Origin: Pandoraea terrae
GTDB taxonomy: Bacteria; Pseudomonadota; Gammaproteobacteria; Burkholderiales; Burkholderiaceae
Length of the DNA stretch: 64,000 nt
NCBI RefSeq assembly: GCF_902459695.1
Contig: NZ_CABPRZ010000018.1
Coordinates: 1 to 64,000, forward strand
Direction of reading: 5' to 3'
The notes beneath the pieces are model-generated. The model saw only the letters and a list, made by a program, of their open reading frames with translations, searched no databases and was not told the origin of the DNA. Of the stretch, positions 1-8,264 are shown in pieces. Both the position numbers and the translations under genes were made by a program. Position 1 is the stretch's first letter; each line of letters opens with the position of its first letter.

Positions 1-76
1 AGTTCAATGACGGACTGGCACCGGCTGTTGCGGAAGAAAAACTTAACGCAGTGTCCGGGATGAGTTGACCACTACA
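1..76 (+). mobile_element. possible right end of an IS3-like insertion sequence with transposase tail
   Basis: An open frame that enters from outside the window (frame 3) ends with TGA at 66-68. Its last residues include the stretch LAPAVAEEKLNAVSGMS, which resembles the tail that follows the TPxEFA segment of IS3-family transposases. The stop lies inside a sequence running from TGTCCGGG (52) to CCACTACA (75). Read in reverse complement, this begins TGTAGTGGTCAACTC and looks like an IS terminal repeat ending in CA. The other end is outside the window, so neither the family nor the boundary can be confirmed. Confidence 0.35.
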
Positions 77-258
77 CTTGCCCTTCTTTTGCAGCCGGTC
101 GCCAAGGTGGGCAATGGCGGACAGCCGTCCCGCACCCCGTCACTGAGCAACCGCCCCAACGCTCGATCAGGCCGTCACGAAATGGCCCTTGCCCAACTCT
201 AACTCTAACCTTGTTGGCGGCTTGCGCCTTCGTCCATTACGGACATCCGGGCCGCTAG

Positions 259-332
259 GCGTTTCCAAAACGATGGGAGATTCCCGCTGGATGTGGGTTT
301 TCAGAGTGTGATTTGCGGCGTTTTGGAAACGC
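259..332. repeat. 14-bp perfect inverted repeat around a 46-bp spacer
   Basis: GCGTTTCCAAAACG at 259-272 is repeated exactly in inverted orientation as CGTTTTGGAAACGC at 319-332. The spacer contains no gene. The pair lies between the possible insertion-sequence end and the tRNA-Thr fragment, where integrase arm sites or element ends would be expected. That role is inference only; the repeat itself is seen directly. Confidence 0.6.
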
Positions 333-374
333 TGGAATGATGCTAAGTGCTTGAAACAGTGGATGATTGCAAAG

Positions 375-420
375 GCTTTGTAATCATCAGGTGGCGGGTT
401 CGAGTCCTGCAGCCGCACCA
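375..420 (+). pseudogene. degenerate 3' fragment of tRNA-Thr(TGT), probable attachment-site remnant
   Basis: The sequence holds the 3' part of an anticodon arm with the loop TTTGTAA (anticodon TGT, Thr). It continues with a good T arm (GCGGG, TTCGAGT, CCTGC at 394-410) and ends AGCCGCACCA. The 5' half of a tRNA is absent, and the acceptor 3' strand is one base too short to place the discriminator base. It therefore cannot be a working gene. Fragments of this kind arise when an element integrates into the 3' end of a tRNA gene, leaving a partial duplicate. Confidence 0.7.
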
Positions 421-427
421 GTAAAAT

Positions 428-470
428 CAAGGGGTTACGAGAGAAATCTTGTAACCCCTTGTTCGTTTTC
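428..470 (+). terminator. rho-independent terminator downstream of the tRNA fragment
   Basis: CAAGGGGTTAC (428-438) pairs perfectly over 11 bp with GTAACCCCTTG (451-461), with a 12-nt loop, followed by the T-rich stretch TTCGTTTTC. It sits 8 bases after the CCA of the tRNA-Thr fragment, the normal position for a tRNA terminator. It was therefore probably copied together with the tRNA 3' end. Confidence 0.8.
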
Positions 471-661
471 AGTGCCACGTAACCCCCTATGTGCCTGAAC
501 TCGATCTACATCAATCCATCCGGGTTAGCCCGGGCTTGATGAACCGATTCCGGTGCACGTGAAAACCGGCGACTGGCGTTATCATTCAATCCCGAAGGGT
601 AGCTGAGCTGACCAGCCCCACCATATCGAATCAGCCAACGCAGCCACATATATTGACCCCA

Positions 662-1972
662 ATGACTAATCTCTCCCCATCTACTGCGGATGCTCCCCCA
701 ACAGCCGGGGAGGAGCGCAAGCGCATCTTCGCCATCGTTGCGGCCTCGTCCGGCAACCTTGTCGAATGGTTCGACTTCTACATCTACGCTTTCTGCGCTA
801 TCTATTTCGCATCGTCCTTCTTTCCAAAGTCTGACCCGACGGCACAACTCCTGAATACCGCAGGTGTGTTTGCGGCGGGATTCCTGATGCGGCCAATTGG
901 CGGGTGGTTATTTGGCCGGTTCGCTGACAAGCATGGGCGCAAGACGTCGATGGTCATCTCGGTATCGATGATGTGCTTCGGTTCCCTGCTTATCGCCAGC
1001 CTGCCTACCTACAACAGCATCGGCGCTTGGGCACCCGCGCTTCTGTTGGTCGCGCGCCTGTTGCAAGGCCTCTCGGTGGGGGGCGAATACGGAACAACAG
1101 CAACCTATATGAGCGAAGTCGCGCTAAAGGGCAGGCGGGGTTTCTTTTCGTCGTTCCAATATGTCACCCTGATTGGCGGCCAGTTGCTTGCCGTGCTTGT
1201 GGTCGTTGTGCTCCAACAGTTGCTCGACGAACAAGAACTGAAAAGGTGGGGCTGGCGAATCCCGTTCGTTATTGGCGCCGTCACCGCCGTCGTTGCCCTT
1301 TTTCTCCGCCGCACGCTTCAAGAGACAACTTCTGCCGCTACGCGTGGCAGCAAGGGAGCGGGTAGCGTGGCCGAAATATTCCGAAATCACAAAGCGGCAT
1401 TCTTTACGGTCCTTGGGTACACGGCGGGTGGTTCATTAATTTTCTATACGTTCACGACGTACATGCAGAAATACCTCGTGAACTCCGCCGGAATGTCCAT
1501 CAAGACCGCCAGCTACGTGATGACGGGGTGCCTCTTCCTCTACATGTGCATGCAACCGCTTTTTGGCGCCCTCTCCGACCGCATCGGACGGCGCAGCAAC
1601 ATGCTCATGTTTGGCGCTTTGGGCGCAGTGTCTACCGTACCAATCCTCACAGGTCTGGGAGCGGTCAATAGCCCGCTTGCTGCGTTCGCGCTGATTACCC
1701 TTGCGCTTGCTATCGTCAGTCTCTACACATCAATCAGTGGCATTGTGAAGGCTGAGATGTTTCCGACTGAAGTGCGTGCGCTGGGTGTCGGCCTGGCGTA
1801 TGCCGTTGCCAATGCTATCTTTGGCGGTTCGGCCGAGTATGTCGCGCTCGGGCTGAAATCAATCGGTCACGAATCAAACTTCTACTGGTATGTCACGGCA
1901 ATGATGGTCATCGTCTTCCTGGTCAGCTTTCGCTTGCCGCGACAGGCGAAGTATCTACACCACGAACCCTGA
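662..1972 (+). CDS. kgtP: alpha-ketoglutarate permease, MFS metabolite:H+ symporter family
   Basis: Proton symporter of the inner membrane that imports 2-oxoglutarate. The protein follows E. coli KgtP closely from end to end, with [12 protein letters not shown] near residue 30, [20 protein letters not shown] in the TM2-TM3 region, the loop [18 protein letters not shown] in TM4-TM5 and the second-half repeat DRIGRRS. The length (436 aa) and 12 hydrophobic segments fit the MHS subfamily. I chose the ATG at 662; an in-frame TTG nine bases upstream is possible. Neither start has a clear Shine-Dalgarno sequence. The gene stands alone, just downstream of the tRNA-Thr fragment. Confidence 0.92.
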   Translation: MTNLSPSTADAPPTAGEERKRIFAIVAASSGNLVEWFDFYIYAFCAIYFASSFFPKSDPTAQLLNTAGVFAAGFLMRPIGGWLFGRFADKHGRKTSMVISVSMMCFGSLLIASLPTYNSIGAWAPALLLVARLLQGLSVGGEYGTTATYMSEVALKGRRGFFSSFQYVTLIGGQLLAVLVVVVLQQLLDEQELKRWGWRIPFVIGAVTAVVALFLRRTLQETTSAATRGSKGAGSVAEIFRNHKAAFFTVLGYTAGGSLIFYTFTTYMQKYLVNSAGMSIKTASYVMTGCLFLYMCMQPLFGALSDRIGRRSNMLMFGALGAVSTVPILTGLGAVNSPLAAFALITLALAIVSLYTSISGIVKAEMFPTEVRALGVGLAYAVANAIFGGSAEYVALGLKSIGHESNFYWYVTAMMVIVFLVSFRLPRQAKYLHHEP

Positions 1973-2117
1973 CGGGACACTTCGCGGACAGTGGCTACCC
2001 GCTACGGTTCGATCCGGCTTGTCCCGAGCAGCAGATACCCGAATATGGTTTGTTCTAACTTACACTTTGCTTTGAACGCCTATATTGGAAGCGCTGATAG
2101 CGTGCGGTAGCGAACAC

Positions 2118-2147
2118 TTGACGCATCGACACATTAGATAGTACAAC
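2118..2147 (+). promoter_or_regulatory. possible sigma-70 promoter for the downstream c-di-GMP gene
   Basis: The 310-bp gap between kgtP and the GGDEF-EAL gene holds TTGACG (2118-2123), an 18-base spacer and TACAAC (2142-2147), a weak sigma-70 match. The same gap contains a G-run (2175-2181) and no recognisable terminator or RNA. This is a weak call by eye. Confidence 0.25.
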
Positions 2148-2282
2148 GATGTCGTTCAATGTCGCTATTTCAAGGGGGGGCGCTATCAGGCACGAGGATG
2201 TCCAAAGCGCTCGCCCGGCAACAGTCGAGCACCGTTTTGGCATGCCATTGGTCAACCAGCGTACGCATTCCGGGGGGAACGT

Positions 2283-5200
2283 ATGCGGCTGCGCTCCCGC
2301 CTACTTTCATTGCTGCCCGCCTGGATCGTTCTGGTGCTTGCGGTGGCCTCCTCCGTCGCCCTGTACCGGGTCAGCGGCCGCCTGGTCGAACGGGAAGTGC
2401 TCCTGAAGTTCGACAACCACGCCGGCGACGTTCAGGATCTGATCGAAACGCGCGTGCGACTCTATTCCGACGTGTTGGTGTCGCTCCAGGCGTTCTTCGC
2501 TGCGCGCGAGCACGTCTCGCGGCAGGAATTTCACGATTTCTATAATGGCCTGAACCTGTCCGAGCGCTACCCCGGATTCCAGCTCGTCAACTACGCAAGG
2601 TACGTGCCCGCATCTGAATTGGAGGGTTTCCTGGCCGGCCAGCGGGACGACCCGGTGCTGCGCGCGGCAGATATTTCCTTCATCGTGAAGCCGCCGGGCG
2701 CCCGTCCGGCTTACAACATTCTTACCTATGTCGAGCCGCTTGAATCGAATCTTGCGTCGCTCGGCGTCGATGTGGCGGCCGAACCGGCACGCTTGCGCGC
2801 CCTCGAACAATCGCGCGACACTGGCCAACTGCTCAGCAGTGGGCGCACCATTCGGCCGCAAGGCCCCCGCGCGACCACCGGCATCGCCCTGCGTCTGCCT
2901 GTCTATCGTAAGGGCATGCCCATCGGAACGGTCGAGCAGCGCCGGCTCGCCTACGTGGGTTCGGTCGGCGCCGGTATCCGCGTCGACGATTTGATGCGGG
3001 GCCTGCTGGATAACGTGCAGTTGCGTGAACTGCACTTCAAGATTTACGACGTCGGTCCGCTGGAAGCTGCCCCGCAGCCGCTGGGGGAAAGTCGCCTGCT
3101 GTTCGACAGCACGAACCTGCTTCCCAAGGAAAATCCACCGCGCCAGCTCGCCCAAGGCCGAACTATCAAGCGTCAGATGCCCCTGCGCTTCGGGGGACGC
3201 AGGTGGATCATAGACTTTTCCGCCCAAGCGCCCAGCCTCATGGGGTCGGACCGCTATATACCGGATATCACGCTTGGCTGCGGCTTGGCGATCGCCATTC
3301 TGTTAAGTGTGCTGACCCACGTGCTGACACGCTCACGCGCCCGCGCCCTCGTGCTGGCCAATCAAATGACATACAGCCTGCGCGAGAGCGAGGTGGCGCT
3401 CGCCGAAGCGCAGCGTATTGCCCACTTGGGAAGCTGGAGCTATGACCCGCGCGATGGTGTCGTATCGTGGTCCGACGAATTGGCCAGGCTGCTCGGCAAG
3501 TCCAAAGGCAGAACGACGCTCGAGGATTTTCTCAGCTCGATCGATGTGGGCTATCGGACGCAACTGCTCGCGCGCATCGACGCCGCGCTATATGCGAATC
3601 AAGGGTTCGAGGTGGAAGTCCAATACCATGTCGCCAATGGCCGTGTCGGCTGGCTGCATCTGATCGGCCGCCCACCTGCGAGCGGCCAGCGTCACCTATT
3701 GCGTGGTACTGCGATGGAAATCACGCACCGAAAACTGGCCGAGCGGACATATCAGCTCGAGCACGCGGTGACGCTCCAACTCGCGATCGCCCGAACTGAT
3801 ACGGACATCATCGAGCCCATTGTCAAGACCTTATGCAACGGCATGCACTGGGACGCCGCGTCCTTCTGGCCCACCCGCGCGGGCGAAATCCAGGCCATGC
3901 CTCAGGCGCGTTTTACAGACCATCCGGGTCTGGGCCCGTGGTTGTCCCGAGGCCGCTCGCCGCTCGGCGATGATGCCCAGCAAATACCGGATAGCCCGAA
4001 ATGGCGCAATCGCAAGACCGAACTGGCGGAATTGCCGCACGCCGAATGGCTTGCCGCGCAGGGCATCAGCACCATGCTTTCTTTCCCGCTACGCCTGGAA
4101 TCGACGCTGCTCGGCGTGATGGAGTTCTATTCGCGCAAACGGTTGCCGGCTGACCGGAGCGCGCTTGCCGCTGCGGAATCCATCGTCAATCAGATCGAGC
4201 AATACATGCGCCGCCGGCGTGCCGAAGCGGACCTGCGCTATGTCGCGACCCATGACTCGCTGACCGGATTGCCGAACCGGCTGTTGTTCAACGATACATT
4301 GCAAGCCGTGTTGGCCAATGCTGCCCGGCAAGGCACGTCGTTCCACGTGATGTTCATCGATATTGATCAATTCAAGAACATCAATGACACGCTGGGCCAT
4401 GATGTCGGCGACGAACTTCTGAGATCCTGCGCCGACCGCCTGCTTGGCGAGTTGCCGCACGTGGAAATGCTGGCCCGCCTGGGCGGCGACGAGTTTATCG
4501 TGCTCCTGGCGGATTCCCCCGATCGGCCTGGCCTGGTCGACACGCTCAAAGCGATCCTGGCGGTTTTCTCGGCGCCGGTCCTGATCAAAAGCACGGAAAT
4601 GCAAGTCACGGTCAGCATTGGCGTCAGCACCTTCCCGCAGAACGGCACCGATGCGTCGTCGCTGCTCAAGCATGCCGATATCGCGATGTACCGCGCCAAG
4701 GAGCAAGGCAAGAATACCTACCAGATCTACGCCCAGCCGATGGGCGCCATGCTGCAGGAGCAGGTGAATCTCGAATCGCACCTGTGGCGCGCGCTGGCGA
4801 ACAAGGAGTTCGAGCTGCACTATCAGCCCCGCCTGTCGCTGAAAACCGGCGAAATCACCGGCGTGGAAGCGCTGATTCGTTGGCGCCACCCGACGCTCGG
4901 CTTGGTGCCGCCGCTGCAGTTCATCCCGATCGCGGAGAAATCCGGCCTGATCGTGCCGATCGGCGCATGGGTCCTGCATGAGGCGTGCCGCCAGAACGCG
5001 GCGTGGCGTGCGCGAGGCCTGGCGCCGTTGCGGGTCGCCGTCAACCTTTCAGCGCGGCAGTTTATCCGCAACGATCTGATGCAGGGCGTGCTGTCGGCCC
5101 TGCGCGAGGCCGGCTTGCCCGCCGATGCGCTGGAGCTCGAGATCACCGAAAGCCTGATGATGAATCAGCCGGAACAAGTCAGCAAACTGCTGTCGCGCCT

Positions 5201-5555
5201 CAAAGCCAAGGGTGTGTCGGTCTCGGTGGACGATTTCGGCACAGGGTATTCCTCGCTGGGCTATCTGAAGCACTTCCCCGTGGACACGATCAAGATCGAT
5301 CGCTCGTTCATCACGCACATCCCGGACAGTGAAAGCGACAAGCAAATCACGGCCTCCGTGATTGCGCTGGCGCATTGCCTTCATCTTGACGTGATCGCAG
5401 AGGGCGTGGAGACGGATGCCCACGTGACTTTCCTGCGCGAACACGGCTGCGACGAAATTCAGGGGTATCACTTCAGCAAACCACTGACAGCGAATGACAT
5501 GACCCACCTCCTCGGGTCCCACAAAGCATCGGCCCTGAGCTCGGCCCTGGGCTGA
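2283..5555 (+). CDS. membrane sensor with CHASE, PAS, GAF, GGDEF and EAL domains (c-di-GMP turnover)
   Basis: Inner-membrane protein of 1090 aa that probably makes and/or breaks cyclic di-GMP in response to a periplasmic ligand. TM1 is near residues 11-29, a CHASE-type periplasmic domain runs to about 325, and TM2 is near 328-346. PAS (about 370-480) and GAF (about 495-640) domains follow. The cyclase motif GGDEF is intact at 734-738, and the phosphodiesterase motif EAL is intact at 862-864 with DDFGTGYSS near 983 and AEGVET later. No RxxD inhibitory site is visible just before GGDEF. The start has a G-rich ribosome-binding site (GGGGGGAAC). Which activity dominates cannot be told from sequence. 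Confidence 0.9.
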   Translation: MRLRSRLLSLLPAWIVLVLAVASSVALYRVSGRLVEREVLLKFDNHAGDVQDLIETRVRLYSDVLVSLQAFFAAREHVSRQEFHDFYNGLNLSERYPGFQLVNYARYVPASELEGFLAGQRDDPVLRAADISFIVKPPGARPAYNILTYVEPLESNLASLGVDVAAEPARLRALEQSRDTGQLLSSGRTIRPQGPRATTGIALRLPVYRKGMPIGTVEQRRLAYVGSVGAGIRVDDLMRGLLDNVQLRELHFKIYDVGPLEAAPQPLGESRLLFDSTNLLPKENPPRQLAQGRTIKRQMPLRFGGRRWIIDFSAQAPSLMGSDRYIPDITLGCGLAIAILLSVLTHVLTRSRARALVLANQMTYSLRESEVALAEAQRIAHLGSWSYDPRDGVVSWSDELARLLGKSKGRTTLEDFLSSIDVGYRTQLLARIDAALYANQGFEVEVQYHVANGRVGWLHLIGRPPASGQRHLLRGTAMEITHRKLAERTYQLEHAVTLQLAIARTDTDIIEPIVKTLCNGMHWDAASFWPTRAGEIQAMPQARFTDHPGLGPWLSRGRSPLGDDAQQIPDSPKWRNRKTELAELPHAEWLAAQGISTMLSFPLRLESTLLGVMEFYSRKRLPADRSALAAAESIVNQIEQYMRRRRAEADLRYVATHDSLTGLPNRLLFNDTLQAVLANAARQGTSFHVMFIDIDQFKNINDTLGHDVGDELLRSCADRLLGELPHVEMLARLGGDEFIVLLADSPDRPGLVDTLKAILAVFSAPVLIKSTEMQVTVSIGVSTFPQNGTDASSLLKHADIAMYRAKEQGKNTYQIYAQPMGAMLQEQVNLESHLWRALANKEFELHYQPRLSLKTGEITGVEALIRWRHPTLGLVPPLQFIPIAEKSGLIVPIGAWVLHEACRQNAAWRARGLAPLRVAVNLSARQFIRNDLMQGVLSALREAGLPADALELEITESLMMNQPEQVSKLLSRLKAKGVSVSVDDFGTGYSSLGYLKHFPVDTIKIDRSFITHIPDSESDKQITASVIALAHCLHLDVIAEGVETDAHVTFLREHGCDEIQGYHFSKPLTANDMTHLLGSHKASALSSALG

Positions 5556-5727
5556 CAGGGATAAGCACCACCACGGTGCGTGTATCTCCATTGAGAAATA
5601 TTCCCCATGAATGGCGCTCAATCCACGTTCGAACAGCAATGCTGCGATGTTGCGCAGACGGCTCGCCAATGTGTCAAAGTTTTCTATACTGCTTAGTGCC
5701 ATCTCAATCCGAGGAGGACAACACGCC

Positions 5728-6255
5728 ATGAAAATTGCAAGTATTGCACTCGCTAGCGCCATGCTAGTCTCGACGGGGGTAGTGCTGGCTGAGGATGCGC
5801 CTAACGATGCACAAATTGCCTCAATTGTTGTCACGGCGAATCAAGTCGATATTGACGCCGGCAAACTGGCCAAATCGAAGGCCTCCGCCAAGGACGTCAA
5901 GGCCTTTGCGCAACAGATGATCACGGACCACACCGGCGTCAACAAGTCAGCCAGTGATCTCGTGAAAAAACTCAAAGTCACGCCCGAGGACAATCCGACC
6001 AGCGCCAGTCTGAAGTCAGGGGGAGAGCAGAACCTGAAGAAGCTCAAGGGTGTCAAGGGGGCAGAGTTCGACAGTGCCTATATAGACAACGAGGTCGCGT
6101 ATCACCAGGCCGTGATCGATGCCATGGATAAGACCTTGATTCCCAATGCCAAGAACGAAGAACTGAAAGCCTTGCTGGTAAAAGTGCGGCCTGCATTCGT
6201 GGCGCATCTGGAACACGCCAAGGAAATTCAGGGTTCGCTCGGCAAGAAGATGTGA
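5728..6255 (+). CDS. DUF4142 periplasmic ferritin-like protein
   Basis: Exported protein of 175 aa. The ATG at 5728 follows the strong site GAGGAGG (5711-5717) and opens a signal peptide ending near VVLAED. An in-frame start 117 bases upstream would not give an export signal. The mature part is helical and matches DUF4142, with an AQQMITDHTGVNK segment and a second half containing EVAYHQAVIDAMD and HLEHAKEI. The family is predicted to form a four-helix, ferritin-like bundle; its function is not established. The stop overlaps the start of the cupredoxin gene, so the two are probably translated together. Confidence 0.8.
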   Translation: MKIASIALASAMLVSTGVVLAEDAPNDAQIASIVVTANQVDIDAGKLAKSKASAKDVKAFAQQMITDHTGVNKSASDLVKKLKVTPEDNPTSASLKSGGEQNLKKLKGVKGAEFDSAYIDNEVAYHQAVIDAMDKTLIPNAKNEELKALLVKVRPAFVAHLEHAKEIQGSLGKKM

Positions 6256-6608
6256 CTCACCGCGTGGCCGGCTCCGACATGCGATTTCGGGCTGCGACGC
6301 TGTGGATCATGGCGGGCCTGCTGCTGACGGCACCAGGTCTGCCGCCGCACGCCCGGCCCGTCATGCACACCGTGGTGATCGAGGGAACCCGTTTCGAACC
6401 CGAGACCCTTGGCATCCGGTCCGGCGACATCGTTGTGTGGGTCAACAAGGATCCCTTCCCGCACACGGTAACGGCACAAGCGGGTGAATTCGACTCGAAG
6501 AACATCGCGCCGGGCAAGTCGTGGAAGTATGTAGCCAGGAAGCGCGGCGTTTTTCCTTACATCTGCACATTACATCCAACCATGAAGGCCACCCTTCGAG
6601 TTGAATGA
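6252..6608 (+). CDS. small type-1 copper protein (cupredoxin)
   Basis: Exported blue-copper-like protein of 118 aa, probably a periplasmic electron carrier or copper binder. After a signal peptide the plastocyanin fold is recognisable: EGTRFEPETLGIRSGDIVVW, then the ligand His in PHTV, and the C-terminal loop YICTLHPTM supplying Cys, His and Met. All four type-1 ligands are present. The GTG at 6252 overlaps the stop of the DUF4142 gene (GTGA). An ATG at 6279 would give a tidier signal peptide. Context suggests a two-gene operon, possibly for metal or oxidative stress; that role is inference. Confidence 0.82.
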   Translation: MTHRVAGSDMRFRAATLWIMAGLLLTAPGLPPHARPVMHTVVIEGTRFEPETLGIRSGDIVVWVNKDPFPHTVTAQAGEFDSKNIAPGKSWKYVARKRGVFPYICTLHPTMKATLRVE

Positions 6609-6797
6609 GCTGTTGCACCGGCCGCACCGACGGATGTTCGCGGGCGCGCAACCGCATGCCGATCCGCGTCCAGTGACGGGTGTTGCTCATCAACGACACA
6701 TTTGTCCATGCCGGAAAATAACGGCTAGTATCCGCCCCGGTCCGCTGACTCAGGTATGCTGGGCGCTTTTGGACAGCTTCCGTTCGGGGGGGAGAAC

Positions 6798-7562
6798 ATG
6801 CGGCGCGTCGTGTTTAATCAGAAAGGTGGCGTAGGCAAATCGACCATCGTATGCAACCTGGCGGCCATCAGCGCCAGCGAAGGTCTGCGCACGCTGGTCA
6901 TCGACCTGGATGCCCAGGCGAATTCAAGTCAATACCTGCTCGGCCCGCTGGCCAGCGATGCCCATCCCACCGTCGCCGGCTTCTTTGAAACCGCGTTGAC
7001 GTTCAGCTTCAAGCCCGTAGAAGTCACGTCTTTCATCCATCCGACGCCGTTTGAGAACCTGCACGTCATGCCCGCTCATCCTGATCTGGACGCGTTGCAC
7101 GGCAAACTGGAATCCCGCTACAAGATCTACAAGTTGCGTGACGCGCTCAACGAACTCGACATGTATGACGCGATTTATATCGACACGCCGCCGGCGTTGA
7201 ACTTCTACACCCGCTCCGCGCTGATCGCGGTCGAGCGTTGCCTGATTCCGTTCGACTGTGATGATTTTTCCCGTCGCGCGCTTTACACGTTGCTGGAAAA
7301 CGTGAAGGAGATCCAGCAGGATCACAACGTCGCGCTGGAGGTGGAAGGGATTGTCATCAACCAGTTTCAGCCTCGCGCAAGCCTGCCTCAAAAGCTGGTC
7401 GACGAACTCGTCAGTGAGGGCTTGCCGGTGCTGGCTTCGCGGCTGTCTTCGTCCGTGAAGATCCGCGAGTCGCATCAGCAGGCGACCCCCGTCATTCACC
7501 TCGATCCGGGACACAAACTTTCGCAGGAGTATCGGGCCCTGCATCGTGAACTGGCGGGATAA
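6798..7562 (+). CDS. orphan ParA/MinD-family ATPase
   Basis: Cytoplasmic deviant-Walker ATPase of 254 aa. The P-loop KGGVGKST lies at the very N terminus (residues 9-16), followed by LVIDLDAQANSS (Walker A') and IYIDTPP (Walker B). This is the standard set for plasmid or chromosome partition and protein-positioning ATPases. The ATG at 6798 follows GGGGGGAGAAC; an earlier in-frame start would add an unrelated leader. No parB, parS-like repeat or plasmid replication gene is nearby, so its partner is unknown. It may position a protein complex rather than DNA. Confidence 0.85.
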   Translation: MRRVVFNQKGGVGKSTIVCNLAAISASEGLRTLVIDLDAQANSSQYLLGPLASDAHPTVAGFFETALTFSFKPVEVTSFIHPTPFENLHVMPAHPDLDALHGKLESRYKIYKLRDALNELDMYDAIYIDTPPALNFYTRSALIAVERCLIPFDCDDFSRRALYTLLENVKEIQQDHNVALEVEGIVINQFQPRASLPQKLVDELVSEGLPVLASRLSSSVKIRESHQQATPVIHLDPGHKLSQEYRALHRELAG

Positions 7563-7598
7563 ACGGTGCCACGCATCGTCACCTACCGGCCAATCACG

Positions 7599-8231
7599 TC
7601 ACCAATGATTTTCGGACAGCATGGCATCCAGCGGCTGACCGCTGGCCCAGTTCTCCTGCTCAAGCATCGGCCGCTCGTAGAACGCATCGACGTGCCCCAT
7701 GCAGAGCACGGCCACCGGCTTGGCGCCCGGCGGTAAACGTAACAGTTGACCCAACGGCACGGGGTCGAACAACGAAACCCAGCCCATGCCGATGCCCTCG
7801 GCGCGCGCGGCGAGCCACAGGTTCTGAATCGCGCAGGCGACCGAGGCGAGATCCATCTCCGGCAACGTGCGCCGTCCGAACACGTGCCGCTCGCGCCCGT
7901 CCATCAGCGCCGCAACCAGCACTTCGCCGCAATCGAGAATGCCCTCGACCTTCAGCCGCATGAATTCATCCTGCCGCTCGCCAAGCGCCTGGGCCGTGCG
8001 CCGGCGCTCTTCGTCGACCAGCGCGTGGATGCGGATTCGCAAGGCCGGGTCGGTGATGCGGATAAAGCGCCACGGCTGCATGTAGCCAACGCTCGGTGCC
8101 ATATGCGCCGCTTGCAACAGCCGTTCGAGCAGCGCCGGCTCAATCGGGGCGGACCGGAAGTGACGCATATCGCGGCGCTCGCGGATGACGCGGTAGACGG
8201 CGGCGATTTCGTTATCGGAGTAGCGCTTCAT
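7599..8231 (-). CDS. bluB: 5,6-dimethylbenzimidazole synthase
   Basis: BluB breaks down reduced flavin mononucleotide with oxygen to make 5,6-dimethylbenzimidazole, the lower ligand of cobalamin. The 210-aa protein has the nitroreductase-like fold and BluB hallmarks: RRDMRHFRSAPI near residue 19, AAHMAPSVGYMQPWRFI near 42, the MDLASVACAIQNLWLAA helix and EGIGMGWVS. The gene is alone on this strand between a parA-like gene and the GntR regulator. No cob genes and no B12 riboswitch were seen beside it, so it may serve a B12 pathway encoded elsewhere. Confidence 0.85.
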   Translation of the reverse strand: MKRYSDNEIAAVYRVIRERRDMRHFRSAPIEPALLERLLQAAHMAPSVGYMQPWRFIRITDPALRIRIHALVDEERRRTAQALGERQDEFMRLKVEGILDCGEVLVAALMDGRERHVFGRRTLPEMDLASVACAIQNLWLAARAEGIGMGWVSLFDPVPLGQLLRLPPGAKPVAVLCMGHVDAFYERPMLEQENWASGQPLDAMLSENHW

Positions 8232-8264
8232 ATCTGGAACCCGGGTTTTCAGTCGCGATATCTG

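Noticed and set aside
167-478. Minus-strand open frame of 103 codons over the tRNA fragment
   Set aside because: It runs through the tRNA-Thr fragment and terminator and has no ribosome-binding site; chance frame.
8232-8264. Cobalamin riboswitch before bluB
   Set aside because: Only 33 bases separate bluB from the regulator stop; no room for the riboswitch and no B12-box.
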